From Micromonospora lutea (lineage in GTDB: Bacteria; Actinomycetota; Actinomycetes; Mycobacteriales; Micromonosporaceae), in the NCBI RefSeq assembly GCF_016863535.1, contig NZ_BOPB01000026.1:62001-126000 (forward strand): DNA of 64,000 nucleotides, read 5' to 3'. The notes beneath the pieces were generated by a model. The model was given only the letters and a program-made list of their open reading frames with translations, ran no database searches and had not been told where the DNA came from. Shown one piece after another: positions 8,834 through 16,467 of the stretch (position 1 is its first letter; each line of letters begins with the position of its first letter). Both the position numbers and the translations under genes were made by a program.

Positions 8834-9685
8834 CTATCGCAGGCGGCGGGCGGGGAAACGCCTCGGTGGGTCGGCGATCGCGGCCTGGGCGGCGACCAGC
8901 TGGAGTTCCCGGGTGCCGGCGGCCAGGGTGGCCTCCAGCACCGCGAAGATCGAGGCGGTGGTGCGTTCCAGCGCCGTGGCGGGTGACCCGGTGGTGGCCA
9001 GGTGCGCCAGGTACAGGGCGGCGGTGACGTCGCCACCACCGTTGGGGTTGATCGGCAGCAGCGGGGTGGTCACCGCCCAGGCGCCGGCGTCCGAGACGGC
9101 CACCACCTCCAGTAGGCCGGGCGGCAGGTCGCCGTGCAACACACTGGTCACCAGCATGTGCCGAGGTCCGGTGGCGCGTACCGCGTCGACGGCCGACAGC
9201 AGCTCGTCGATCGAGTTCGTCGGTCGGCCGGCGAGGAAATCCAGCTCGAACTGGTTGGGGGTGACGATGTCGGCACGGGGCACCACCACGTCGCGCAGGT
9301 ACTCCGGGATGCCGGGCCGCACGAACATGCCCCGGCCGACATCGCCCATCACCGGGTCGCAGCAGTAAAGGGCGTCCGGGTTGGCGGTCTTCACCAGGGT
9401 CACCGCGTCGAGGATCACCGCGCCCATCTCCGGGTCCCCCTGGTAGCCGGAGAGCACCGCGTCGGCGTCGCCGAGCACACCACGGTCGGCGATGCCGGCG
9501 ATCACCTCGGCGACGTCCGAGGGTGCCAGCAGCGGACCCCGCCACGCGCCGTACCCGGTGTGGTTGGAGAAGTGCACCGTCAGCACCGGCCAGACCTCGT
9601 GGCCGAGCCGTTGCAGGGGAAACACCGCCGCCGAGTTGCCGACGTGACCGTAGGCGACCGAGGACTGGATGGAGAGGATCCGCAC
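8834..9685 (-). CDS. pdxY: Pyridoxal kinase
   Basis: A 283-residue ribokinase-fold enzyme that phosphorylates pyridoxal (vitamin B6 salvage) with ATP. Diagnostic motifs: ILSIQSSVAYGHVGN at the N terminus, GYQGD, YCCDPVMGD, DIVTPNQFELDFL and the C-terminal NPNGGGDVTAALYLAH, which holds the GGGD anion hole and catalytic Asp. The GTG at 9685 places the first beta-strand at residue 2, as in PdxY/PdxK; the longer frame to 9799 lacks family sequence. It stands alone on the minus strand, convergent with the NarL-type regulator and downstream of the MerR-HEAT gene, with 49 bases between them. Confidence 0.93.
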   Translation of the reverse strand: MRILSIQSSVAYGHVGNSAAVFPLQRLGHEVWPVLTVHFSNHTGYGAWRGPLLAPSDVAEVIAGIADRGVLGDADAVLSGYQGDPEMGAVILDAVTLVKTANPDALYCCDPVMGDVGRGMFVRPGIPEYLRDVVVPRADIVTPNQFELDFLAGRPTNSIDELLSAVDAVRATGPRHMLVTSVLHGDLPPGLLEVVAVSDAGAWAVTTPLLPINPNGGGDVTAALYLAHLATTGSPATALERTTASIFAVLEATLAAGTRELQLVAAQAAIADPPRRFPARRLR

Positions 9686-9734
9686 CGTCCCATGATGGCC
9701 GTCGGCGTGCTCCGCCGGTGCGCCACTCAGGGCA

Positions 9735-10745
9735 CTACGACTCCGTCGACCGCCGGTCGCGCAGCGTGAGGATATATGTCGCGGTGAGGGCCACGGCACG
9801 ATCGGCGTCCCGGGACAGCTCGGTCAGCGCCCGGGTGGCCGTGGTCCCCGGGATGTCGGCGAGCGCCTGCGTCAGCCGGCGGCGGGCGGCCGGCTCGACC
9901 TCGCCGCCGGTCAGCTGCGCGACGAGACGGGTGGCGATCTGATCCGCCAACGCGGGCTCGACGGCCAACGCGGTCAGCGCGTCGGCCGCGTCGGCCTCGT
10001 GCGTCTCCTCCACGACCAGCTCGACGAGCGTCGGGATCGCCTCGACCACACCACGCGTCCCGAGCGCGACCGCCGCACACCTGCGCACGACCCGATCGGT
10101 GTTGCTGAGGGCGTCGCGCAACACCGCCGTCGCGTCGGCGTCCGGGATCTCGGCGATGGCCCGGACGGCGCGTTCGCGCACCTCGGCCACGGGCGAGTCG
10201 AGGCCCGAGGCCAGCAGCGTCGGCGCGCCGTCGACCGAATGCGCCAACGCCCAGCGCAGGGCGCCGGCGACATTCGGATCCGCCTCGCTCAACACCGCCT
10301 CGACCAGCGCTTCCACCGGCGCCTCCCGGGCCGAGGAGAGCGCGGCGCGCTGACGCCGGCCGGCCTGCTCTGATCCGAGTGCCTGGAGCAGGGCGACGAT
10401 CTGGAGGACCTCAGTCCAGTCGGCGGGTTGCGTGGCGCTGATCCGACGCAGCCGCGTGAGCAACTCCGTCTCCACCGCGATGCGCTGCCGGGTCCGCTCG
10501 ATCAGGTCGTCGACGAGTTGCGCGGGAGTGAAGCCGGGATCGTCGAGCGCCCGCCTGACCTCCCGCAACGTCAGCCCCAACGACCGCAGGCTCTCGACGA
10601 GGAAGATCCGCCGGATGTCGGCGTGGGAGTACTCCCGGTAGCCGGCGCCGGTGCGTCCGGTCGGCTCCACCAGGCCCAGCGATTCGTAGTGCCTGAGCAT
10701 TCGGGCGCTCACGCCCGAGCGTCGGGCCACCTCACCGATCAGCAC
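9735..10745 (-). CDS. MerR-family regulator fused to HEAT repeats
   Basis: A 336-residue fusion. Residues 1-70 are a canonical MerR winged helix-turn-helix (LIGEVARRSGVSARMLRHYE, GYREYSHADIRRI) and ~70-120 the dimerisation helix. Residues ~130-330 form a helical solenoid of HEAT-like repeats (VRERAVRAIAEIPDADATAV, VVRRCAAVALGTRGVVEAIP, ADAADALTALAV). The effector domain of classical MerR proteins is therefore replaced by a protein-interaction scaffold. It starts GTG only 6 bases after the stop of a separate HEAT-repeat protein; both are transcribed from a MerR-type promoter at 11449-11474, so autoregulation is likely. What it senses is unknown. Confidence 0.88.
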   Translation of the reverse strand: MLIGEVARRSGVSARMLRHYESLGLVEPTGRTGAGYREYSHADIRRIFLVESLRSLGLTLREVRRALDDPGFTPAQLVDDLIERTRQRIAVETELLTRLRRISATQPADWTEVLQIVALLQALGSEQAGRRQRAALSSAREAPVEALVEAVLSEADPNVAGALRWALAHSVDGAPTLLASGLDSPVAEVRERAVRAIAEIPDADATAVLRDALSNTDRVVRRCAAVALGTRGVVEAIPTLVELVVEETHEADAADALTALAVEPALADQIATRLVAQLTGGEVEPAARRRLTQALADIPGTTATRALTELSRDADRAVALTATYILTLRDRRSTES

Positions 10746-10751
10746 CGCCGG

Positions 10752-11420
10752 TCACCCATCCTGCCGGTCGCCCCCGAGAGCCACCACCCGCTTCGCCTCC
10801 TCGATCGCGTACTCGAAGGCGGCGTCCGGGTCGCGCAGCAGACGCTCCGTGGCGGCGGCGTGCTGGCGCACGACCGGGTCGGAATCGCGGACCGCGGCCC
10901 GCAGCACCGGCGTGATCACCTCACCGAGGGCGATCAGCGCCCGGCTGAGACTCAGCTGAACGTCGCGCGCGCCGCGCCCGAGCTGGGTCGCCAGCACCTC
11001 GGCCAGTGCCGGCTGCTCACCTTCGGGGACCAGGACCACCGCCGCTCGCCAGGCGCTGCGGGCCACCTCGTCGTCGGCGTCGGTCAGCAGCGTCCGGGTG
11101 ATCGCCGGCCACGCCCGCCGGTCGGCGATCTTCGACAGGGTGTGCAGCGCCTGACTTCGTGCCTGGGCGCGCTCGCAGCGCAGTTCGTCGACCAGGCGGG
11201 GCACGGTCAGTGCGGCCGGGTGCCGGGTCAGGGCCCAGGTGAGCATCTCGCGTACGGAGAAATCGGGCTCGACGGCGCAGCGTCCGACGAGCAGGTCGAC
11301 GAATCGGGGAGCCGGTGTGGTGCCGGCGGCCAGCGCGGCCCGCAGCCGCACCGACGCGTTGTCGTGCTCCAGCCCGCGGTGGATCCGCGCCGTCTCCGTG
11401 GCCTGCTCTGGCGTGTTCAT
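10752..11420 (-). CDS. HEAT-repeat protein
   Basis: A 222-residue all-helical protein with HEAT/PBS-lyase-like repeats (ASVRLRAALAAG, FSVREMLTWALTRHP, AQARSQALHTLSKIADR, DEVARSAWRAAVVLVP, PVVRQHAAATERLL). It has no signal peptide or enzyme motif, so it is probably a protein-binding solenoid in the cytoplasm. The ATG at 11420 has GAGGAGG about 7 bases upstream; an earlier in-frame start at 11459 lies inside the promoter. It is the first gene of a two-gene operon with the MerR-HEAT regulator, so its solenoid may pair with that of the regulator. Confidence 0.85.
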   Translation of the reverse strand: MNTPEQATETARIHRGLEHDNASVRLRAALAAGTTPAPRFVDLLVGRCAVEPDFSVREMLTWALTRHPAALTVPRLVDELRCERAQARSQALHTLSKIADRRAWPAITRTLLTDADDEVARSAWRAAVVLVPEGEQPALAEVLATQLGRGARDVQLSLSRALIALGEVITPVLRAAVRDSDPVVRQHAAATERLLRDPDAAFEYAIEEAKRVVALGGDRQDG

Positions 11421-11448
11421 CGCGACCACCTCCTCGGGCACCAGTGAA

Positions 11449-11474
11449 GACCTTGTCACTCTGTCAAGGTCAAG
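11449..11474 (-). promoter_or_regulatory. MerR-type promoter with dyad in a 19-bp spacer
   Basis: Read on the minus strand, TTGACC (-35, 11474-11469) is followed by 19 bases and then TTCACT (-10). The spacer contains most of a dyad with 7-bp arms GACCTTG and CAAGGTC (11471-11465 and 11455-11449) separated by 9 bases. A long spacer with a central dyad is the hallmark of promoters that MerR proteins twist open. It lies about 30 bases before the HEAT gene start. Confidence 0.7.
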
Positions 11475-11588
11475 CCACCGGCACCCACGACATGGCCGGA
11501 CCGCCGAGGCGAACGCCGGCCCACACAGTCAGGTGGACCGGCGTTCGTCGGCGCGAGGCGACCGCCTCCGTGGCGGGCGCTGCCCGCA

Positions 11589-14036
11589 TCAGCGTTTCGG
11601 CAGCGTGACCTTCTGCTTGTTGTGGTTGTTGCCCCGGCCGTCGGGCTTGTAGTTCTTCTCCACGTTGCCGGCCGCGTCCACGGAGAACCAGTGCACGGTC
11701 GTGCCGACGGGAACGGTCAGCGTCTCCCCGCCCTCCCGGATGCCGGCCGAGCCGTAGAGCGGGGAGGCGTAGGTGGGCCGGCTCCGGTCGAGGGTGTAGA
11801 AGACCGCCGCCGGTTCGCTCGTGGAGAAGGTCACGTCCACCATGCCCGGGGTGGCGCTCGCCGTCACCGACAGCGAACTGGTCGGCCGCTTCCGGTCCGT
11901 GTCGAAGTCCCGGGCCACCCGCAGCAGCTCGACCAGGCCGTTGGAGAACTCCATCGTCTCGGCGTGCGCCTCGCTCCAGGCCGGCTGGAAGGAGGTGCCG
12001 ACCTCGAAGTTCCAGGCGTAGATGCCGTACTTGTACCAGAGCATGTCACCGGAGTTGCCGGCCGCCGAGTACAGCACGTCGGCGATCGGTCCGGTCCGGG
12101 CCGGGGTGACCGCCAGGTTGCGGTGTCGTTTGATGGCGGTCAGGATCCGCGACGACGCACCCCAGAACAGCGACTCCTCGGCCAGCGTCGGCCGGGGCGC
12201 GGAGATCCGCCCGGGGGTGGCGTAGGCGCCGGGCGACCACATGAAGTAGTTGCCCGACGAGTGCAGGTTCATCGAGAACCTGACGTTCGGCCGAGCGGCC
12301 AGCCAGTCGACGTTGCGGTTCTCCGGCTCGGAAAGTTCACTCGGCCCGGCGTACGTGCCGCTGGTGCAGCTGGTCGACGCGCCCGCGTAGCCGTCGAAGA
12401 GGCTGTACTCGCTGTAGTTTCGGTTGTTGTCCACGCCCCACGAGTTGCGGCCGAGGAAGTCGCCGCCGGTGGCCGGGGCGCAGTGGTTGGTCATGTTCTT
12501 GCGCTGCGAGTTGAAGTCGTAAAACGAGTAGTGCCCGCCGTCCGGGTTGACCGAGGGGGCGATCCAGATGTCGAGGTTGTCGACCAGGTCGCGGGTCCGG
12601 CGATCATGCGCGTAGTTGCGCAGCAGCCGTTCGGCCGTCTCGATGGTGACCAGCGGCGGCACCCACTCACGGGCGTGTTCCTGGGCGTACGCCAGCACCC
12701 CGAGCCGGGAGCCGTCACGGTGCTTGCCGATCCGGATGGCGTACACCGGGTGGGGGTCGCGGGAGACCGACGCCGGAGCGGCGAGGCCGTCGGAGAGCGC
12801 GGTCCGCGCGACCGGCGCGACCGTGCCGGTGCCGGCGCTACCCCGATAGGTGTACGCCGTCAGCAGCGTCCCCGCCTGCGCGTTGAGCGCGGCGACGACC
12901 TGCGCGGCGGTGCTGGTGACGGTGCCGCTGCCGTCGGTGGCGAGATCGACGTGGACCTGGGTGCCGGTGACGGTCACCGTGAGGGGCGCGTCGGCGACGC
13001 CGGGATCGGCGAGTTCGACGGTGATGTCGTTGCCGCCATGGTGTCCCCAGGCCAGCGAGTCGACCCCGATCCGGCTGTCGTTGGCGGTGCCGAGCACGGC
13101 CTGTGCCTTGCGCCGGTAGCCGTTCGTCCGGTACGGCAGCTCGACGATCTCCGAGATCTTCGGGTACTGCGCGGACAGGGCCCGGATCCGGTCGTACAGT
13201 TCGGTCGGGGTCAGGTAGCTCGCCACGAAGTCCTTCATGTAGCCCGGCCCCTCGGGGTTCTGGTCCGGGACGGGCAGCCACTCGTTGACCTTGGCCACCG
13301 CCACGTCGCCGCTCGGGCTGGTGATCCGCACGTACGCCGGCCGGCTGGTCACCTCCGCCGCGCCCCGGTGGTAGAGGTAGACGCCGGCGTCGACGAAGCG
13401 GGAGATCGTCTGGGTGCCGCCGGAGCCGATCTCGGTGCCCGGCCCGCTGTCCCGCTCGACGGTCAACGGGCTGCTGTCGGTCTGGCCCTGCGCCCACTTC
13501 GCCTCGACCGAGAGCACCTGCGTGTCGCCGGAGGTGTAGTAGTCCGCCCTGATGATACGGACGTCGGAGACGGTGGACCGGGCGGAGAAGTCGGCCGCGG
13601 CGGCGTACTCCCGGTTCTCGGCCAGGTGGGCGGCGATGGTGGCTTCCCGTTCGGCCACCCGCTGCGCCGCGTCCGCCGGGGTGTGCAGGACCCGGCCGAA
13701 GGTGAAGCCGGCCCGGGTCAGCGTGGCTACCTCGTTGCCGGTCACCACGGCGTGCACGACGATGCCGTCCCCGGTGTGGGTGACGTGATGGTCGAGGTCG
13801 ACGCCGGTGGCGACCAGGGCGTCCAGTTCAGCGCTGTCGGCGAGGATCACCTCGACCACGCTGGCCTGCTCGTCGGCGAGCCGGCCGAGGTCGGCGGGCA
13901 CGGTGGCCGGGGCGGCGGCCTGCGGCACGATCGCGGCAGCCGGATCGACCAGCAGCAACACGGCCGTCACGGCGGCCAGGGCGGTGGCGGCGGGCAGCTG
14001 GGGTCGCCAGCGGAAGCCCGTACGGACCTTGGACAT
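11589..14036 (-). CDS. Secreted M14 zinc carboxypeptidase
   Basis: An 815-residue secreted protease with a Sec signal peptide ending near AAAIVPQAAA. The M14 catalytic domain holds the zinc ligands in QEHAREWV (~residue 455, HxxE) and FSMNLHSSG (~589), and the catalytic Glu in WNFEVGTSF (~677). NPDGGHYSFYDFN is a typical substrate-site strand. Residues ~720-800 resemble a chitobiase C-terminal-type beta domain (FSTSEPAAVFYTLDRSRPTY). An insertion (~370-430) separates an N-terminal propeptide-like region from the zinc site. The ATG at 14036 was chosen for its signal peptide and an upstream AAAGGGG; a longer start at 14081 adds only charged residues. It likely removes C-terminal residues from extracellular peptides. 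Confidence 0.9.
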   Translation of the reverse strand: MSKVRTGFRWRPQLPAATALAAVTAVLLLVDPAAAIVPQAAAPATVPADLGRLADEQASVVEVILADSAELDALVATGVDLDHHVTHTGDGIVVHAVVTGNEVATLTRAGFTFGRVLHTPADAAQRVAEREATIAAHLAENREYAAAADFSARSTVSDVRIIRADYYTSGDTQVLSVEAKWAQGQTDSSPLTVERDSGPGTEIGSGGTQTISRFVDAGVYLYHRGAAEVTSRPAYVRITSPSGDVAVAKVNEWLPVPDQNPEGPGYMKDFVASYLTPTELYDRIRALSAQYPKISEIVELPYRTNGYRRKAQAVLGTANDSRIGVDSLAWGHHGGNDITVELADPGVADAPLTVTVTGTQVHVDLATDGSGTVTSTAAQVVAALNAQAGTLLTAYTYRGSAGTGTVAPVARTALSDGLAAPASVSRDPHPVYAIRIGKHRDGSRLGVLAYAQEHAREWVPPLVTIETAERLLRNYAHDRRTRDLVDNLDIWIAPSVNPDGGHYSFYDFNSQRKNMTNHCAPATGGDFLGRNSWGVDNNRNYSEYSLFDGYAGASTSCTSGTYAGPSELSEPENRNVDWLAARPNVRFSMNLHSSGNYFMWSPGAYATPGRISAPRPTLAEESLFWGASSRILTAIKRHRNLAVTPARTGPIADVLYSAAGNSGDMLWYKYGIYAWNFEVGTSFQPAWSEAHAETMEFSNGLVELLRVARDFDTDRKRPTSSLSVTASATPGMVDVTFSTSEPAAVFYTLDRSRPTYASPLYGSAGIREGGETLTVPVGTTVHWFSVDAAGNVEKNYKPDGRGNNHNKQKVTLPKR

Positions 14037-14284
14037 GAGGCGGTCGCCCCTTTCCTCGGCACGCGACGCTGCCCGCGTCACCGATCACGCAGCGTTGCGC
14101 GTCCGGGTCGATGGAGTGATCGAGATGCCGACATCCTTCGCCAGCAGATAGTTGTCTGTCAATGACTGGCGGCCCCGCACCCGGTGACCGCGCCCACCTC
14201 TGCCGACGGTCCCCGTTCCCGGGTTTGACCCGGGTGCAGACTGGAGATCAAGAGCGTGAGGCTCGACTACGAGGGGGATCACGC
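14037..14284. other. Divergent intergenic region with a 7-bp palindrome
   Basis: Non-coding gap of 248 bases between the carboxypeptidase (minus) and the small gene at 14285 (plus). On the minus strand a TTGACA near 14165 could be the carboxypeptidase -35, with a weak -10 further down. On the plus side CCCGGGT and ACCCGGG (14218-14224 and 14228-14234) form a perfect dyad with a 3-base centre; it may be an operator or a leader hairpin. Confidence 0.4.
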
Positions 14285-14608
14285 GTGTCCGAGAACGCCA
14301 CCGACCGGCACCATCAGACAGCCGACCGTCCGGCCGGGGTCACCGACCCGCTGCTGTGGCGGCTCGCCCTGGACGTCGCCGACGCGCACGCGCCGAGCGA
14401 GGACGGCGGCTGCGTCCACCTGCTCTGCTCCGGCCAGGACTGGCCCTGCGAGCCGTGGCAGCAGGCCCAGCGGGCCCTGAACCTCGCCCAGGGTGACGCG
14501 GCCGACGAGGCGTCGGCACCCGCCACCTCACAGGACGACGCCTGGGCGGCCCCGCACGCCCGGCCGACCTGGTCGACGGAGCACTCCCGCCACCAGTCCG
14601 CCGCCTGA
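14285..14608 (+). CDS. Small conserved-looking hypothetical protein
   Basis: A 107-residue soluble protein with no family I recognise. The central segment (LLWRLALDVADAHAP ... CVHLLCSGQDWPCEPWQQAQ) is tryptophan- and cysteine-rich, and its CxxxxC...C spacing could bind a metal. The last ~35 residues are low-complexity Ala/Thr/Ser/Asp. The GTG at 14285 has GAGGGGGA about 8 bases upstream; an earlier ATG at 14162 lies in the non-coding region before the palindrome. It sits 57 bases before the small helix-turn-helix regulator, upstream of the latter's operator-like repeat. Confidence 0.65.
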   Translation: MSENATDRHHQTADRPAGVTDPLLWRLALDVADAHAPSEDGGCVHLLCSGQDWPCEPWQQAQRALNLAQGDAADEASAPATSQDDAWAAPHARPTWSTEHSRHQSAA

Positions 14609-14646
14609 GCCGGCGACCACGAGGAGCCGAGCAGCGGTTCAGCGCT

Positions 14647-14663
14647 GTCAATGTAGCGTTGAC
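14647..14663. promoter_or_regulatory. Operator-like dyad GTCAA-N7-TTGAC, first copy
   Basis: A dyad with 5-bp arms (14647-14651 and 14659-14663) and a 7-base spacer. It ends 2 bases before the regulator start codon and overlaps a plausible -10 (TAGCGT), so a bound protein would block the regulator's own, probably leaderless, transcript. An identical-arm copy lies at 15130-15146. Confidence 0.6.
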
Positions 14664-14665
14664 GA

Positions 14666-15145
14666 ATGCTCGACTCGCTCCACCGACTCGCCGACGTCCC
14701 CGGCGTCCGGGAACGGCTTGATGACACCGAACTCGACCTCATCGACCGGGCCCGGCAGGCCGGTGCGACCTGGAACCAGGTCGCCGAGGCTCTCGGCCTG
14801 GGCAGCCGGCAGGCCGCCGAGCAGCGCCGCCAGCGGCTGGCCGCCGCGCGACGAGCCCGCCGCGCGATGTCCGACCGAGGTTGGCCGGTTGAGGTGGCGG
14901 CAGTGCGCGGCCTGGTCACCGACCTGCGCCGCTGGATCGACGCCGACCGCCGCTGGGACACCCGCTTTCCCCGAGCCGCGCTGACCCGCCGCACCACGGT
15001 GCTCGCGCTGGAGGCCGAACCGGGCGCGTTGTACCACCTCGCCGCCCGGATCTGCGCCGACCTGCCCATCGGCGATCCCGACCTGCCGGCCCCGGTACGC
15101 GCCGTCGCCAGCGACCTCGCCGAGCGCCTGTCAACACGAAGTTGA
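14666..15145 (+). CDS. Small helix-turn-helix DNA-binding protein
   Basis: A 159-residue protein. Residues ~20-65 contain a sigma-70-region-4/HTH-like segment (DLIDRARQAGATWNQVAEALGLGSRQAAEQRRQRL), in which the predicted helix-turn-helix is followed by a very basic helix (AAARRARRAM). The rest is helical with no enzyme motif. It is flanked by two identical-arm GTCAA-N7-TTGAC dyads, one at its start and one overlapping its stop codon ahead of the MFS gene. The simplest reading is a local repressor of itself and of the exporter, though binding is not shown. Confidence 0.75.
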   Translation: MLDSLHRLADVPGVRERLDDTELDLIDRARQAGATWNQVAEALGLGSRQAAEQRRQRLAAARRARRAMSDRGWPVEVAAVRGLVTDLRRWIDADRRWDTRFPRAALTRRTTVLALEAEPGALYHLAARICADLPIGDPDLPAPVRAVASDLAERLSTRS

Positions 15146-15146
15146 C
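15130..15146. promoter_or_regulatory. Operator-like dyad GTCAA-N7-TTGAC, second copy
   Basis: Arms at 15130-15134 and 15142-15146 with the same 7-base spacing as the copy at 14647. It overlaps the regulator's stop codon and stands 78 bases before the MFS start. TTGACG in the right arm could also serve as the -35 of a promoter for the MFS gene. Confidence 0.6.
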
Positions 15147-15223
15147 GTCGCGCGCGGCTATTGCGTGGATGCGACTCAAGACACGAGGCTGGGAGCCACT
15201 CCTGACACCTGGAGGGGCGAGTC

Positions 15224-16417
15224 GTGCGGCGCAACGCGATCCTGTTCGTGGCGGTGTCCCTGCTGTCCGGCCTCGGCAGCACCACCATGGCGCTGGTGGT
15301 CGGGATCTGGATCCTCGACCTGACCGGCTCCCCTGGTCTGGCCGCCCTCGCCGGACTCTGCACGTACGCCCCGATCCTCGCCGGCCCGTGGCTCGGCGCC
15401 CTCGTCGACCGGCTGCCCCGGCATCCGCTCGCCATCGGGGCCCACCTGTCCGTCGCCGCCGCCCTGCCCAGTCTGCTGGCGGTCCGTGGCCCCGGCCAGG
15501 TGTGGCTGCTGTTCTGTGTGGCCACGGTCTACGGCATCGCCTACGTCCTCATCGACGCGGGCGAGAGCGCCCTGCTGCCGGCTGCCCTGCCGGCGACGTA
15601 CCTCGGGCGGGTCAACGGGTGGCGTTCCAGCGCCCAGGAAGGTGTCAAGCTCGTCGCCCCGCTGGTCGGCGCCGGCCTCTACACCTGGCAGGGCGGTCAT
15701 CTGGTCGCGCTGTTCGCCGCCGTACTGCCAGCCATCGCCGCGGCCGGCTATGCGGCGCTACGCCTGACCCGGACGCCGACTCCGGCCGCGTCCCCGGACC
15801 GGCGGGTCCGAGTCGGGCTGACCGTCCTGTTCGGCACGGCGTCGATCCGACGACCGGTGGTGCTCGCCGCCGTCGCCATCGGCATGGCCGGTTTCACCAC
15901 CGCCGCCGGCTACGCCGTCGTCACCGACACACTCGCCCTGCCGGCGACGTTCCTCGGCGTCCTGCTCAGCGCTCAGGGGGTCGGCTCGGTCGCCGGTGGA
16001 CTGGTGGTCGGTCGGTTGATCACCCGCTTCGAGTCGACGGCGGTGGCACTGGCCGGGGCCGGACTCTTCGCGGTCAGTTGCCTGGGCCGGTGCCTGCCCT
16101 GGTGGCCAGCGGTGGTCGCCTCGGCGGTGGTGACGGGCCTCGGGTTGCCCTGGGCGCTCGTCGCGGCGGTCACCGCCGTGCAGACACACAGCCCCGACGC
16201 GCTGCTCGGCCGGGTCGCCGCCACCGCCAACACGGTCATGTTCGGTTCGATCGCGGCGACCACCCCGCTCGGCTCCGCCGCCGTGCTGCTCGGTGCCCGG
16301 CCACCGCTCGTCCTCGCCGCCGCCGCCTGTCTGGCCGCCTGCGCGCTGACCTGGCGAGGTCAGCGCACCCGGACGCCGTCGTGCCCCTCCCCCGTGCCAG
16401 CCGGACGTCCCGGCTGA
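15224..16417 (+). CDS. MFS transporter
   Basis: A 397-residue membrane protein with about 12 hydrophobic segments and a central loop near residues 180-205 (RTPTPAASPDRRVRV). The loop-2/3 region LGALVDRLPRHPLAIG matches the MFS motif G-x-x-x-D-R-x-x-R. The first helices resemble the MFS-3/EntS-like drug and siderophore exporters. The GTG at 15224 has GGAGGGGCG upstream. With the HTH gene 78 bases upstream and the shared dyad, it looks like a regulator-exporter pair. Substrate unknown. Confidence 0.87.
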   Translation: MRRNAILFVAVSLLSGLGSTTMALVVGIWILDLTGSPGLAALAGLCTYAPILAGPWLGALVDRLPRHPLAIGAHLSVAAALPSLLAVRGPGQVWLLFCVATVYGIAYVLIDAGESALLPAALPATYLGRVNGWRSSAQEGVKLVAPLVGAGLYTWQGGHLVALFAAVLPAIAAAGYAALRLTRTPTPAASPDRRVRVGLTVLFGTASIRRPVVLAAVAIGMAGFTTAAGYAVVTDTLALPATFLGVLLSAQGVGSVAGGLVVGRLITRFESTAVALAGAGLFAVSCLGRCLPWWPAVVASAVVTGLGLPWALVAAVTAVQTHSPDALLGRVAATANTVMFGSIAATTPLGSAAVLLGARPPLVLAAAACLAACALTWRGQRTRTPSCPSPVPAGRPG

Positions 16418-16467
16418 CTCGCGGATCGATTCCAGCGCGAACGTCGGCGCAACGTCTCCCGTCGAGG

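Noticed and set aside
8763..8850. Possible terminator between the NarL-type regulator and pdxY
   Set aside because: An 11-bp match exists (8763-8773 with 8840-8850) but the loop is 66 bases and one arm is inside pdxY, so it is too weak to call.
11622..14165. 847-codon plus-strand ORF opposite the carboxypeptidase gene
   Set aside because: Composition is low-complexity Arg/Gly/Val/Asp with no domain; the minus strand has an intact M14 enzyme with signal peptide and zinc motifs. It is a shadow of G/C third-position bias.
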